In this document: positions 44,121-54,322 of the stretch, piece after piece
Position numbering within the stretch: the first letter of the stretch is position 1
How the letters are laid out: each line of letters opens with the position of its first letter
Assembly: GCF_030563405.1 (NCBI RefSeq)
Contig: NZ_CP130748.1
Location: 2,728,001-2,792,000, forward strand
Direction: 5' to 3'
Length of the DNA: 64,000 nt
Origin: Vibrio sp. SNU_ST1
GTDB lineage: Bacteria; Pseudomonadota; Gammaproteobacteria; Enterobacterales; Vibrionaceae
The notes under the pieces: model-generated
What the model saw: the letters and a program-made list of their open reading frames with translations, nothing else
What the model was told of the DNA's origin: nothing
Databases searched by the model: none
Position numbers and translations under genes: made by a program

Positions 44121-44621
44121 TTGTCTTACACCCCACAACAACATCGAGTAAATAAAAAACTGGGCGAATGCCTAGCTATTGCTAATCAACATTTTTCTCG
44201 TGAATTTCCATGCCCAACCGTCACTTACAAGTTAAGAGGAAAAGCAGCGGGAAAAGCCTACCTCCAGTTAAACGAGATAAAACTCAACCAAGTGCTATTC
44301 AGCGAAAATGAAGACGCCTTTATTAACGAAGTCGTGCCTCATGAACTCGCACATCTGATCACACATCAAGTCTTCGGACGAGTTAGGCCTCACGGGAATG
44401 AGTGGAAATACGTGATGGAAAAGGTATTCAATGTACCTGCCAGAACCACCCACAGCTTGGAAATAACCTCAGTGCAGGGAAAAACCTTTGAGTACAGCTG
44501 TGATTGCACCACTTATCCCCTGTCGATAAGACGACACAACAAAGTCATCCGCAACCAATCAACTTATCGTTGCCAACAATGCCAGCAAACCTTAGCTTTT
44601 ACCGGCCTTCAACTGAGCTAA
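44121..44621 (+). CDS. sprT: SprT family zinc metalloprotease-like protein
   Basis: A 166-residue protein with the zinc motif HELAH (VVPHELAHLITHQ, near residue 74) and a C-terminal zinc-ribbon (CDC...CQQC). The family resembles the SprT-like domain of DNA-protein crosslink proteases, but the bacterial role is unproven. The start appears to be TTG at 44121, five to ten bases after GGAG. Position next to endA matches E. coli sprT-endA. Confidence 0.9.
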   Translation: MSYTPQQHRVNKKLGECLAIANQHFSREFPCPTVTYKLRGKAAGKAYLQLNEIKLNQVLFSENEDAFINEVVPHELAHLITHQVFGRVRPHGNEWKYVMEKVFNVPARTTHSLEITSVQGKTFEYSCDCTTYPLSIRRHNKVIRNQSTYRCQQCQQTLAFTGLQLS

Positions 44622-44718
44622 GTCTTAAGCTCACAAGGTAACGCGAATAAATGTAATAGAGAGAACTAACATTTGAGTGCTAGACTGTTGTTTATCATAC
44701 TTTCATCAGTCTTCTTCT

Positions 44719-45450
44719 ATGCAAAAAACCACTCTAAAAGCATTTGGCCTACCACTGTCTTTTTACCTATCAATAGTATTTGGCCTACTGGTAACCCAAA
44801 GCGTTTTCGCCGCTCCACCAAGTTCATTCTCCAAAGCAAAAAAAGAAGCCGTGAAGATTTATCTCGATCACCCAACTTCATTTTATTGTGGTTGTGATAT
44901 TACTTGGAAAGACAAAAAGAAAGGCATCCCTGACCTTGATGGCTGTGGTTACCAAGTCAGAAAACAGCAAAAACGAGCGAGTCGAATTGAATGGGAACAC
45001 GTGGTTCCAGCTTGGCAATTCGGCCACCAGCGTCAGTGCTGGCAAGATGGCGGACGTAAGAACTGCACTCGCAATGACAAAGTATTCAAATCGATGGAAG
45101 CCGATCTTCATAATCTGACTCCGGCAATTGGCGAGGTTAACGGTGATCGCTCTAATTACAATTTCAGTCAGTGGAATGGAATGGATGGCGTGAGCTATGG
45201 TCAGTGTGAAATGCAGGTCAACTTTAAGCAGCGCAAAGTGATGCCGCCAGACCGAGCAAAAGGTTCTATCGCACGAACTTACCTCTACATGAGCCAAGAG
45301 TATGGTTTCAAGCTATCTAAGCAACAAACTAACCTGATGATGGCGTGGAATAAACAGTTCCCGGTGGATGATTGGGAGTGTACCCGCGACCAACGCATCT
45401 ATAAAATTCAAGGCAACCATAATCCTTTTGTTGCCAAAGCATGTCGATAA
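44719..45450 (+). CDS. endA: Extracellular/periplasmic deoxyribonuclease I (EndA/Dns type)
   Basis: A 243-residue secreted nuclease. Signal peptide with hydrophobic core ending VFA (about residue 30), then the mature domain with [20 protein letters not shown] (catalytic His region), [19 protein letters not shown] and eight cysteines. It is closely similar in pattern to Vibrio Dns, which degrades extracellular DNA and affects transformation. The ATG at 44719 leaves a normal signal peptide; a GTG 14 codons earlier is possible. Confidence 0.93.
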   Translation: MQKTTLKAFGLPLSFYLSIVFGLLVTQSVFAAPPSSFSKAKKEAVKIYLDHPTSFYCGCDITWKDKKKGIPDLDGCGYQVRKQQKRASRIEWEHVVPAWQFGHQRQCWQDGGRKNCTRNDKVFKSMEADLHNLTPAIGEVNGDRSNYNFSQWNGMDGVSYGQCEMQVNFKQRKVMPPDRAKGSIARTYLYMSQEYGFKLSKQQTNLMMAWNKQFPVDDWECTRDQRIYKIQGNHNPFVAKACR

Positions 45451-45484
45451 CTTCATTACAGATCGCCTTGCAAAGCGTGGAATA

Positions 45485-45523
45485 AAAAACGGCTTAAACA
45501 ATATCTTGTTTAAGCCGTTTTTC
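45485..45523. terminator. Bidirectional terminator between endA and the lipoprotein gene
   Basis: Long stem AAAAACGGCTTAAAC/GTTTAAGCCGTTTTT with an eight-base loop, between convergent genes. Confidence 0.92.
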
Positions 45524-45571
45524 ATCTTGGATGGAAGCTATCAAAAAGCTAAGTTTCGACCACTACATACA

Positions 45572-48500
45572 TTATCGGTATAAATTCAGTTGATCGATCG
45601 CAACTTGGTTAGTCGCACTACCAGTACTGTAAAACTTAAATCGAACTTCAGTCGTATTTGCCGGAAAATCAACCGTATAATAAGCAGAAGCATCAAGACT
45701 CGCAGGATCATACCAGTCAGGATGACTTCCTCGAGTTGAGGTTGAACCTATTCCAGGGAAGCCAGAGCGCAGCCCACCAAAATCGTACCCACTTGCAACG
45801 CCACCTTTATACAACGTTATCAACGGCATCCAAGCTGTACCATTGTAATACTCAGCTTGTAAATGCCCTTCACTACCTGACACCCACTGTGCTGCAGAAA
45901 AACGTACTTGCTTAAATGGACGGTTGTTATTATCGGTCAAAGTAATGGAAGTATTGTTACTTAACCTCAATATTGATGCATCGTTGTCTCTTGTTTGTCC
46001 TGTGACTACAACATTAAAGCCATCAATAACCTTACTCACATTTTTAGGCCATGGAGCATTATCCGAACCAAAACCTGAGCCAGTTACCTCATCCTTGGTA
46101 AAAGCTAGCGCTAAAGCTTCGCCAATAACATTAGCATTAGTGATACTCCACACATTTCCTTCAACCCATTCACTGCCATGTTTACTGTCAACTCTCCAAT
46201 ACAAGGCTTTTTGGGTAGCGTCAGGCGAACCAATTTGAAAAGATTCTGCATTCTGTTCACTTATTATATTCACCATAGCTGATGTGTACCCCCAACGAAG
46301 CTTATAAGCTGTCGCATGTTGGCTATCCCACGTCAATGTAATTGGTTGAGAAAAAGACAGGCTTCCTCCATTAACAGGGTTATTCGTAAAGGCCTTTTCT
46401 TTATTGTGAGCTATGTTTTTAATCTCTTGTTCCCCAAGAGCATAAGTATAAATTTGCACGTCATCGACCGCGAAGTTATCAGAAATAAACCGAGTAGATG
46501 ACTCCCAAATCCCATTTGCACCCGTTCCTTTATTCTGTCCGTTAGTATTCATAAACCAAGGGCCATAAACCTCGGTTGCCGCATCCCAACTCGAATCAAT
46601 CCAAGCATGAGTGCCTCCCGGGTATACCCCCTCAAAATTAGAAGGTAAAGGGATGTAATTTCGAAAGTTGGTAGGTTCAGAACTCAATGCCATAGGGATT
46701 AAGTTACCGTCAACCCAAGTTGAAACCTGATTATTTTCTCTATCGATGACCCACGCAACAGAGTGCCAAACATTATTCGCGATATTGGCTTCATCTGGCT
46801 TAGCAAATGCATGAACAGTATGAGGACTATTCGAGAATGAAGTTCTTGTGTACATTTGACGGCTGACTAACGTCCAACCTAATCCTTTTTCAGGCTCTCC
46901 TGAACGGTGAGAGTTACCATTAAATTGTGACAACGCAAAACCATCATCAATCTTACCCGAACTAAATAGACTTATTTCATGGATGCCTTTGTTTTCCGGA
47001 ACCGTCCGATAAAAACCATCTTGTTTATAACGAGCAACAACCGTAAAGCTTTGTTTACCTGGCGCCAAATCATGAGGCATGTGCTTTTGCAACGTCATCA
47101 AATTATTTTCTGAAAAAGTCGGCTCTGTTTGCGCAGCGGGTGTATTCGTTGAAGTTTGATCAAGCACATATTGATGAAAACCAATATCTGGATAAGCTGC
47201 AAAAGTAGGCTTACTAAAAAACATCTCTCTGCCAGCCCGGTTGATCAAATGTTTAAAGTTAGGTTGACTTAGTTTTGCATGGTTTTTTATATCTTGTCTG
47301 GTCGTAAACTTGCTATCTGACAGGTAGAGTACGCGCGCATTACTTTTCACACTGACGTGCACTTCTGAGCTATCTTTCAGGCCTGTGTCATCAGTAATCG
47401 TATAACTAAAATGGTCTTCTCCCACATAGCCTTCAACAGGTGTATATTTTAACTTACCGGATTGCAGCTCTATAGTACCTCCTTTTTGGCTCAACTTCGT
47501 ATGGCCATCTAAAGATAACTTTCCACCAACATTCATTCCATTTGCATCAAAGTCGTTTTCAAGTACATCAACGATAATGGAGGTATTTCGAGTTGTGCCT
47601 ACATGATCAATGTTTGCCTTAGGGTTCATACGAGACTCCATTGCAGGAGCCAAACGTCTATCAATGGCACTTGATGATTTCATTGTAGATATCATGTTGG
47701 TATCAATAGCCAATGAAAAGCTCATCAAAGTACTGGTTTCAGGGCCCACATGGTGACCCAGTGAAAATGTATGCCCGATTTCATGTAGTGTATGCGCGAG
47801 ATCTGGATGAAAGTCACAGTTACTACTCAAACCTGAAGCAGCACAACGTAAACCTTTCTTAAAAAAGTTTTGATATATCGAAAATGGGCTCGATGACGTA
47901 CTTTTGACCAACGACTTCAATTTAGAGTGAAGATCAGATGCAGGTTTACCGCCGCTGTTTACCGTAATTACCCCTATAGGATAATCCACTCGAATGAGCG
48001 CGTCCCTAGCAAAAAAGTAATCCAAAGAGTTGGTTGTATGATCCATTGCCGCAATAGCATCTGTCATGTTTTTATTGAATGATGTCTCAAACGATTCAAT
48101 ATCAACATGGTAACCGATGCTACTCATCTGAAGCTTCATGAGCGAACGAACCGGAATCGGTGAACTTAAAGAAGGCCCCGGCAACTGATGATTATTTTCG
48201 ACTGGCACGAGCTCTGTTGGTGAACGATGTAGAGCCTTATCTAATTTCTTTTGGGCTGAACTGTTCAAATTCGGAACTGGAAGATTTTCAATTATCCACG
48301 CTTTGTCCTCACCATAAAAGACGAAGCCATAAAATTGATTTTTAGAATCCACATATCCAATAACTTGCGAGCTTGGCTCCCCCACAATTTGTCCGCGATA
48401 GCTACGAACTTCGGGAGTATAGTCAAAAGCAATTAAAGAAGAGGATTTTGAAGCGTCATAATAGTAAAACTCTGTATCTACTCTTCTTACCGAATACTTA

Positions 48501-48991
48501 GACACCTTAATTTGTACGGTATGTCCATTACGAGTCACATCCGCTGAGAACGTTAAAGGTAATGTCTCATATTTATCTAATGTAGGTTTGACCTGGCCGC
48601 CACCAGAACCACTTCCGTCTCCACCACCACTTCCACCTGAGCCGCCCGAACCACTGCCGTCTCCGCCGCCACTTCCACCTGAGCCGCCCGAACCACTGCC
48701 GTCTCCGCCGCCACTTCCACCAGAGCCGCCCGAACCACTGCCGTCTCCGCCGCCACTTCCACCTGAGCCACCAGAACCACTGCCGTCTCCGCCGCCACTT
48801 CCACCAGAGCCGCCCGAACCACTGCCGTCTCCGCCGCCACTTCCACCTGAGCCACCAGAACCACTTCCAGCACCGCCGCCACTTCCACCTGAGCCAACTT
48901 GTGTATTATCAGTTGCTTTTCCTTCAGAACCACCTCCTCCACATCCAGAGAGAAATATTAACGTAGAGATTAATAACAGTGTTTTTTTCAT
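45572..48991 (-). CDS. Large metzincin-like lipoprotein with Gly/Ser repeat linker
   Basis: An 1139-residue surface or periplasmic lipoprotein. Lipobox LSGC17 is followed directly by a 100-residue Gly-Ser-Asp linker of 14-residue repeats. A protease domain has the zinc motif HEIGHTFSLGH (H403, E404, H407, H413) and a Met-turn-like TLMSF near residue 423. Position 8 is Ser instead of the usual metzincin Gly. Then come a cadherin/Big_9-like domain (about 455-545, VDVLENDFDANG), a LamG-like domain with WHSVAWVIDRENNQVSTWVDG (about 600-830) and a C-terminal beta-rich region, perhaps carbohydrate-binding. An accessory gene between endA and rsmE; substrate unknown. Confidence 0.82.
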   Translation of the reverse strand: MKKTLLLISTLIFLSGCGGGGSEGKATDNTQVGSGGSGGGAGSGSGGSGGSGGGDGSGSGGSGGSGGGDGSGSGGSGGSGGGDGSGSGGSGGSGGGDGSGSGGSGGSGGGDGSGSGGSGGSGGGDGSGSGGGQVKPTLDKYETLPLTFSADVTRNGHTVQIKVSKYSVRRVDTEFYYYDASKSSSLIAFDYTPEVRSYRGQIVGEPSSQVIGYVDSKNQFYGFVFYGEDKAWIIENLPVPNLNSSAQKKLDKALHRSPTELVPVENNHQLPGPSLSSPIPVRSLMKLQMSSIGYHVDIESFETSFNKNMTDAIAAMDHTTNSLDYFFARDALIRVDYPIGVITVNSGGKPASDLHSKLKSLVKSTSSSPFSIYQNFFKKGLRCAASGLSSNCDFHPDLAHTLHEIGHTFSLGHHVGPETSTLMSFSLAIDTNMISTMKSSSAIDRRLAPAMESRMNPKANIDHVGTTRNTSIIVDVLENDFDANGMNVGGKLSLDGHTKLSQKGGTIELQSGKLKYTPVEGYVGEDHFSYTITDDTGLKDSSEVHVSVKSNARVLYLSDSKFTTRQDIKNHAKLSQPNFKHLINRAGREMFFSKPTFAAYPDIGFHQYVLDQTSTNTPAAQTEPTFSENNLMTLQKHMPHDLAPGKQSFTVVARYKQDGFYRTVPENKGIHEISLFSSGKIDDGFALSQFNGNSHRSGEPEKGLGWTLVSRQMYTRTSFSNSPHTVHAFAKPDEANIANNVWHSVAWVIDRENNQVSTWVDGNLIPMALSSEPTNFRNYIPLPSNFEGVYPGGTHAWIDSSWDAATEVYGPWFMNTNGQNKGTGANGIWESSTRFISDNFAVDDVQIYTYALGEQEIKNIAHNKEKAFTNNPVNGGSLSFSQPITLTWDSQHATAYKLRWGYTSAMVNIISEQNAESFQIGSPDATQKALYWRVDSKHGSEWVEGNVWSITNANVIGEALALAFTKDEVTGSGFGSDNAPWPKNVSKVIDGFNVVVTGQTRDNDASILRLSNNTSITLTDNNNRPFKQVRFSAAQWVSGSEGHLQAEYYNGTAWMPLITLYKGGVASGYDFGGLRSGFPGIGSTSTRGSHPDWYDPASLDASAYYTVDFPANTTEVRFKFYSTGSATNQVAIDQLNLYR
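48600..48893 (-). repeat. 42-base coding tandem repeat x7 (14-residue Gly/Ser unit)
   Basis: Seven head-to-tail 42-base units encode DGSGSGGSGGSGGG, the first (N-terminal) unit with Ala in place of Asp. Units differ by a few silent changes (CCGCCCGAA versus CCACCAGAA). The number of units can change without frameshift. The opposite strand is open but reads a Pro-rich shadow and is not a gene. Confidence 0.95.
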
Positions 48992-49212
48992 ATATATCGA
49001 TTGCTGCATAGGTAAGTGGGAATAGGTAACCCTGAAAATACGGGATCAATGTCACATTTATTTTTTGGGGAGCATACAGTAAACAATAATAATGATGAAT
49101 ATATCACTCCATTTAGAGTGGTCTTTTCGTGTAAATATTTATGTACCGACTTGTTTTATTTCACCTTAGACTCCATCCTATTGTTCTGCTCTACAGCGTG
49201 AGATATTAAATA

Positions 49213-49944
49213 ATGCGAACTCCAAGAATTTACCACCCTGAATTGATTCACCAACTGGGCCAACTCGCTCTTAGCGAAGATGCCGCGGGTCATGTTGGTC
49301 GAGTCCTTCGTATGAAAGAAGGTCAAGATGTTCTTCTGTTTGATGGCAGTGGCGCAGAATTCCCTGCGACAATTGCTGAAGTATCAAAAAAGAACGTCAC
49401 GGTTAATGTTACTGAGCGTATCGAGCGTAGCAGCGAATCTCCGTTAGACTTACATTTAGGCCAAGTGATTTCACGTGGCGACAAAATGGAATTCACGATA
49501 CAGAAATCGGTTGAGCTTGGTGTGAACACTATTACCCCGCTGATTTCAGAGCGCTGTGGCGTTAAGCTTGATACTAAACGCTTCGAGAAAAAGCTCGCAC
49601 AGTGGCAAAAGATTGCTATCGCGGCATGTGAACAATCTGGTCGCAATACGGTTCCAGTTATTCGCCCAATCATGCAACTTGAAGAGTGGTGCAGCGAACC
49701 GAGTGAAGCGTTAAAGCTGAACCTACACCCTCGTGCAAAATACTCAATTAATACCCTTCCAGAACCAATCAACAAAGTACGCCTATTGATTGGCCCAGAA
49801 GGCGGACTGTCAGCTGAAGAAATCGGCATGACAGAACAATACAAATTTGAAGAGACGCTACTCGGCCCACGTGTACTTCGTACCGAGACAGCAGCTCTAA
49901 CCGCAATTACTGCCTTACAAGTCCGTTTTGGCGATCTAGGCTAG
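49213..49944 (+). CDS. rsmE: 16S rRNA m3U1498 methyltransferase
   Basis: A 243-residue SPOUT-class methyltransferase. N-terminal PUA-like part with [19 protein letters not shown], and the C-terminal knot with [14 protein letters not shown] and [16 protein letters not shown], which form the SAM site. It methylates N3 of U1498 in the 30S decoding region. First gene of rsmE-gshB, nine bases before gshB. Confidence 0.96.
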   Translation: MRTPRIYHPELIHQLGQLALSEDAAGHVGRVLRMKEGQDVLLFDGSGAEFPATIAEVSKKNVTVNVTERIERSSESPLDLHLGQVISRGDKMEFTIQKSVELGVNTITPLISERCGVKLDTKRFEKKLAQWQKIAIAACEQSGRNTVPVIRPIMQLEEWCSEPSEALKLNLHPRAKYSINTLPEPINKVRLLIGPEGGLSAEEIGMTEQYKFEETLLGPRVLRTETAALTAITALQVRFGDLG

Positions 49945-49953
49945 GAGAAAGAA

Positions 49954-50904
49954 ATGATCAAACTTGGCATCGTAATGGATCCAATTTCATCCATTAACAT
50001 CAAAAAAGACTCTAGCTTTGCCATGATGCTTGAAGCTCAGCGTCGTGGTTACGAAATCCATTACATGGAAATGGATGATCTACATTTAGATCAAGGCGTA
50101 GCCATTGCTGACACTAAGGTTGTTGAACTAAAAGAAGATCCAAACGGCTGGTACGAATTCAAATCAGAACAAACTATCGCTCTCTCTGATTTGGATGCTG
50201 TACTGATGCGTAAAGATCCTCCGTTTGATACTGAGTACATTTACGCGACTTACATTCTTGAACGTGCTGAAGAGAACGGCGCACTGATCGTAAACAAGCC
50301 ACAAAGCCTGCGTGACTGTAACGAGAAGTTGTTCACGGCTTGGTTCCCTGAACTGACACCAACCACCATCGTGACTCGTAAAGCGGAAAAGATTAAAGAA
50401 TTTCGCGAGAAGCACGGTGACGTGATCCTAAAACCACTTGATGGTATGGGTGGTGCGTCAATTTTCCGAGTGAAAGAAGGCGATCCAAACGTATCCGTGA
50501 TCATTGAAACCTTGACTAACCATGGTCAAAACTACGCAATGGCACAAACCTTTGTTCCAGACATCAGCAATGGTGATAAGCGTATTCTTGTGGTTGACGG
50601 TGAGCCAATGCCTTACTGCCTAGCGCGTATTCCAGCTAAAGGGGAAACTCGAGGTAACCTTGCTGCTGGCGGTACAGGTGAAGCTCGCCCGTTGAGTGAA
50701 ACAGACTGGGCTATCGCAAGAGCGGTTGCACCGGCACTAAAAGAGAAAGGCTTAATCTTTGTAGGACTTGATGTTATCGGCGATAAGCTGACTGAAATCA
50801 ACGTGACAAGCCCTACCTGTATCCGTGAAATTGAAGCTGCTTTTGATATTTCGGTAACAGGCAAATTAATGGATGCAATCGAGCGTCGCGTTAACGCTAA
50901 ATAG
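49954..50904 (+). CDS. gshB: Glutathione synthetase
   Basis: A 316-residue ATP-grasp ligase joining gamma-glutamylcysteine and glycine. LGIVMDPISSINIKKDSSFAM opens the protein; ATP-grasp motifs include DVILKPLDGMGGASIFRV near residue 155 and FVGLDVIGDKLTEINVTSPTC near residue 272. AGGAGAAAG precedes the ATG. A terminator follows, then yqgE. Same order as E. coli. Confidence 0.97.
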   Translation: MIKLGIVMDPISSINIKKDSSFAMMLEAQRRGYEIHYMEMDDLHLDQGVAIADTKVVELKEDPNGWYEFKSEQTIALSDLDAVLMRKDPPFDTEYIYATYILERAEENGALIVNKPQSLRDCNEKLFTAWFPELTPTTIVTRKAEKIKEFREKHGDVILKPLDGMGGASIFRVKEGDPNVSVIIETLTNHGQNYAMAQTFVPDISNGDKRILVVDGEPMPYCLARIPAKGETRGNLAAGGTGEARPLSETDWAIARAVAPALKEKGLIFVGLDVIGDKLTEINVTSPTCIREIEAAFDISVTGKLMDAIERRVNAK

Positions 50905-50964
50905 CCTAAACTAAAGAAAGCCTTAGCTATTCGAAAACACAGAAATATCTAGGCAAAGAACAAT

Positions 50965-50988
50965 GAGCGGCTTTACGCCGCTCTTTTT
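50965..50988 (+). terminator. Intrinsic terminator after gshB
   Basis: Stem GAGCGGC/GCCGCTC, five-base loop, T-run; 60 bases past the gshB stop. Confidence 0.9.
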
Positions 50989-51020
50989 CCTTTACTGGGA
51001 ACACACTGGCAGGAGGCTCT

Positions 51021-51584
51021 ATGAATTTAACGAACCACTTTCTGGTCGCTATGCCCGGAATGAAAGACCCATACTTTCAAAATTCGGTGATCTATCTTTG
51101 TGAGCACAATGACGAAGGTGCGATGGGTTTGATGATCAACGCTCCTATCGATGTCACTGTCGGCAGTATGCTTAAGCAAGTTGAGGTTGATTCTGAACAG
51201 CCGAAACCCAACCAAGCAAGCCTTGATAAGCCAGTACTTAATGGTGGGCCAGTCGCAGAAGATCGTGGGTTTATTTTGCACAAACCCAAAGGCAGTTATC
51301 AATCCAGCATCAACATGACGGATCAAATCTCGGTAACAACCTCGAAAGATATTCTGATGGTCTTAGGGACAGAAGATGAACCTATGCATTATCTGGTCGC
51401 GCTTGGTTATGCAGGATGGGAACCAGGACAACTGGAAATCGAGCTGACTGAAAACTCATGGCTAACCGTTGAGGCCGATCCAAAGGTTATCTTCGACACG
51501 CCAATTTCGGATCGCTGGAAAGTTGCTGTGCAAATGTTAGGTATTAACGCGGCTCAGCTTTCAGCAGACGCAGGACACGCCTAG
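51021..51584 (+). CDS. yqgE: UPF0301 protein YqgE/AlgH
   Basis: A 187-residue protein of the YqgE/AlgH family: opening [22 protein letters not shown], then [30 protein letters not shown] and [14 protein letters not shown]. Function is not firmly established (AlgH was named as a regulator of alginate genes in Pseudomonas). AGGAGGCTCT precedes the ATG. It is followed by ruvX, the conserved pairing. Confidence 0.95.
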   Translation: MNLTNHFLVAMPGMKDPYFQNSVIYLCEHNDEGAMGLMINAPIDVTVGSMLKQVEVDSEQPKPNQASLDKPVLNGGPVAEDRGFILHKPKGSYQSSINMTDQISVTTSKDILMVLGTEDEPMHYLVALGYAGWEPGQLEIELTENSWLTVEADPKVIFDTPISDRWKVAVQMLGINAAQLSADAGHA

Positions 51585-51630
51585 CTCAAATCAGTCACCA
51601 CTCTCAAACACAGATAAATTTGGAAACCCC

Positions 51631-52053
51631 ATGTCACGAACAATTATGGCATTTGACTACGGTACAAAAAGTATCGGCAGTGCGATAGGACAAGAAATCA
51701 CGGGCACCGCAAGCCCTCTAAAAGCTTTTAAAGCCAAAGATGGCATCCCTAACTGGGACGATATCGAGAAGCAAATTAAGGAATGGCAGCCAAATCTTAT
51801 CGTGGTTGGCCTTCCTACCGACCTTCATGGTAAAGATCTAGCAGCTATTACACCCAGAGCGAAGAAGTTCGCTAACCGTCTTAAAGGACGCTTTGGTGTG
51901 GATGTTGAACTGCATGATGAAAGACTTTCTACGACAGAAGCAAGGGCCGACCTTTTTGAAATGGGCGGCTATAAAGCGCTAAGTAAAGGTAACGTCGATA
52001 ACCAGTCTGCAGTCGTCATTTTAGAGAGCTGGTTTGAAGCACAATATTCTTAA
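51631..52053 (+). CDS. ruvX: RuvX / YqgF putative pre-16S rRNA nuclease
   Basis: A 140-residue RNase H-fold protein. The N-terminal motif [15 protein letters not shown] carries the first catalytic Asp; [12 protein letters not shown] and [10 protein letters not shown] with the final [12 protein letters not shown] follow. The family processes the 5' end of 16S rRNA and has been proposed as a Holliday junction resolvase. Co-transcribed with yqgE. Confidence 0.94.
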   Translation: MSRTIMAFDYGTKSIGSAIGQEITGTASPLKAFKAKDGIPNWDDIEKQIKEWQPNLIVVGLPTDLHGKDLAAITPRAKKFANRLKGRFGVDVELHDERLSTTEARADLFEMGGYKALSKGNVDNQSAVVILESWFEAQYS

Positions 52054-52085
52054 CGAAAATAATGACAATTGAATACGCATCTGCA

Positions 52086-52112
52086 AACGCCTGAGTTTTT
52101 AATCTCAGGCGT
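52086..52112. terminator. Terminator between ruvX and pilU
   Basis: Stem AACGCCTGAG/CTCAGGCGTT with eight-base loop and T-rich tail on the + strand, between convergent genes. Confidence 0.85.
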
Positions 52113-52134
52113 TCTTCTTTAGAGCCTATAGCTT

Positions 52135-53244
52135 CTACCCCATATCAATCTTCACGCCAGCCAACGCACCAGTTCCGTAGTCATCATCGCCACGTTTAGT
52201 CTTAAGCATTAAGCGCAAGTCATTGGCAGAATCTGCACTATGGAACGCATCATCCTCGCTAATCTTGTCCGCAAGCACTAAATCATACAAAGCTTGGTCA
52301 AAAGTCTGCATACCAATCTCTTTCGATTTGGCCATAGTCGCTTTTAACTCATGCAAGTCACCACGACGAATCAAGTCAGATATACGAGGGCTATTCAGCA
52401 GAATTTCGAAGACACCATGACGACCATTGCCATTTTTATCGCGTATTAACTGCTGAGCAACCACACCACGCAGATTCATCGACAGATCAAACAGGAACTG
52501 TTCTTTCTGCTCTTTCGGCACCAAGTGAAGAATACGCTCTAGCGCCTGGTTAGCGTTATTGGCATGCAGGGTTGCCATACACAAGTGACCCGTTTCAGCA
52601 AAGGTCATTGCGTATTCCATGGTTTCACGACTACGGATTTCGCCAATCAAAATCATATCAGGGGCTTGGCGTAACGAGTTTTTAAGCGCGACTTCATAGC
52701 TTTCGGTGTCGAGTCCAACCTCACGTTGAGTCACGATGCACTTTTTATGTTCGTGTACGAATTCAATTGGGTCTTCAACCGTTAAGATATGTCCTGAACG
52801 ATTGGTATTGCGATAGCCTGTCATCGCAGCCATCGAGGTCGATTTGCCAGAGCCAGTCGCACCAACCACCAGCACAAGCCCGCGCTTAGCGATTGAAAGG
52901 TCTTGTAGTACGTCAGGAAGCTTTAATTGCTCAAAGGTTGGGATGTTAGTCTCGATGCGTCGAATTACTGCTCCTGGTAGCTCTCGCTGAAAGAACGCAC
53001 TGACACGAAAACGACCAAAATCACGCACGATGGCAAAATTAGCCTCACGCGTTTGTTTGTATTCATCGCGTCGATCTTGATCCATCATTGCATCAAGTAA
53101 CTGAGATACTTGATCAGCATTCAACTTCTCTCCCTGAGGTCGCAGTTCACCATCCACACGAAATAGGATTGGCGCATCGACAGTGATGTAAAGATCCGAC
53201 GCCTTTTGAGAAAGCATCCCTTCAAGAATTTGATTCAATTCCAT
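52135..53244 (-). CDS. pilU: Type IV pilus retraction accessory ATPase PilU
   Basis: A 369-residue secretion-type ATPase. Walker A GATGSGKSTSMAAM near residue 135, Asp box EDPIEFVHEHKK, Walker B-type DMILIGEIRSRETMEYA and ATLHANNANQALERI. PilU assists PilT in pilus retraction. The ATG at 53244 follows AAGG; a GTG three codons earlier is less likely. It begins 14 bases after pilT and is part of the pilT-pilU operon. C-terminus GxDDYGTGALAG region typical of PilU. Confidence 0.93.
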   Translation of the reverse strand: MELNQILEGMLSQKASDLYITVDAPILFRVDGELRPQGEKLNADQVSQLLDAMMDQDRRDEYKQTREANFAIVRDFGRFRVSAFFQRELPGAVIRRIETNIPTFEQLKLPDVLQDLSIAKRGLVLVVGATGSGKSTSMAAMTGYRNTNRSGHILTVEDPIEFVHEHKKCIVTQREVGLDTESYEVALKNSLRQAPDMILIGEIRSRETMEYAMTFAETGHLCMATLHANNANQALERILHLVPKEQKEQFLFDLSMNLRGVVAQQLIRDKNGNGRHGVFEILLNSPRISDLIRRGDLHELKATMAKSKEIGMQTFDQALYDLVLADKISEDDAFHSADSANDLRLMLKTKRGDDDYGTGALAGVKIDMG

Positions 53245-53258
53245 TTTGTTCACCTTGA

Positions 53259-54296
53259 TTAAAACATTGAGGTTTCAATTTCGATCTTTTTCTCGACCTC
53301 TTCCGAGTCAACCAAGCCTTGCGACATCAGCTGTTTCGCGTTTTGCTCCATGGTCTGCATACCATGTGCCGCGCCCGTTTGAATAATCGAGTACATCTGC
53401 GCGACTTTATCTTCACGAATCAAGTTTCTGATTGCAGGTGTCGCCATCATGATTTCGTGACAAGCGACACGACCACCACCGACACGCTTTAACAGCTTCT
53501 GGGCAATCACCGAACGTAACGATTCAGACAGCATCGAACGAACCATATCTTTGTCGCTACCCGGGAATACATCGATAATACGGTCTACGGTTTTTGCTGC
53601 AGAGCTGGTATGCAAAGTACCAAAAACTAGGTGACCAGTTTCTGCGGCCGTTAACGCTAAGCTGATCGTCTCTTGGTCACGAAGCTCACCTACAAGAATT
53701 ACGTCTGGGTCTTCACGTAACGCGCTGCGCAGCGCAGCTTTAAAGCTGTGGGTATCACGATGGACCTCTCGTTGGTTAACAAGGCATTTATTGTTGGTAT
53801 GAACGAATTCAATCGGGTCTTCAATCGTTAGGATGTGCTTATTGTGGTTACGGTTAACATAATCAACCATCGCCGCCAAAGTTGTCGATTTACCAGACCC
53901 CGTAGGGCCCGTCACCAGCACTAAGCCTTTTTCATAATTGGCAATTTTTTCAAAAATATCAGGTGCGCCCAACTGCTCTAACGTTGGGATTTCTACAGGG
54001 ATGGTTCGAAAGACCGCTGCGCACCCACGAGCTTGGTTAAAAGCATTAACACGGAATCGACCAACATTGGGTAATTCAAAAGAGAAGTCGACTTCCAATT
54101 TTTCTTCAAACTCACCACGCTGTGAATCGCTCATGATCTCAAAAACCAAACGATGGACATCAGCATGACTCAAAGCTGGTATTCCAAGCTTCCTTACTTC
54201 ACCATCTATACGTACCATTGGAGATACACCCGCTGAAAGATGTAGATCTGACGCGTTATGCTTTACACTAAAATCTAGTAACTCAGTGATATCCAT
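53259..54296 (-). CDS. pilT: Type IV pilus retraction ATPase PilT
   Basis: A 345-residue hexameric ATPase. It opens MDITELLDFSVKHNASDLHLS and has VTGPTGSGKSTTLAAM (Walker A, near residue 135), IEDPIEFVHTNNKC, the AIRNLIREDK motif essential for retraction, and GTLHTSSAAKTVDRIIDVFP. It powers pilus retraction for twitching and DNA uptake. It diverges from yggS with a 26-base gap. Confidence 0.97.
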   Translation of the reverse strand: MDITELLDFSVKHNASDLHLSAGVSPMVRIDGEVRKLGIPALSHADVHRLVFEIMSDSQRGEFEEKLEVDFSFELPNVGRFRVNAFNQARGCAAVFRTIPVEIPTLEQLGAPDIFEKIANYEKGLVLVTGPTGSGKSTTLAAMVDYVNRNHNKHILTIEDPIEFVHTNNKCLVNQREVHRDTHSFKAALRSALREDPDVILVGELRDQETISLALTAAETGHLVFGTLHTSSAAKTVDRIIDVFPGSDKDMVRSMLSESLRSVIAQKLLKRVGGGRVACHEIMMATPAIRNLIREDKVAQMYSIIQTGAAHGMQTMEQNAKQLMSQGLVDSEEVEKKIEIETSMF

Positions 54297-54322
54297 TTAT
54301 TTTCCCTTAAGTAAAGTCAGCT

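Noticed and set aside
48588..49025. Plus-strand open frame of Pro-Pro-Glu-Pro repeats
   Set aside because: It is the complement of the Gly/Ser repeat of the lipoprotein gene; no ribosome site and no sense outside the repeat.
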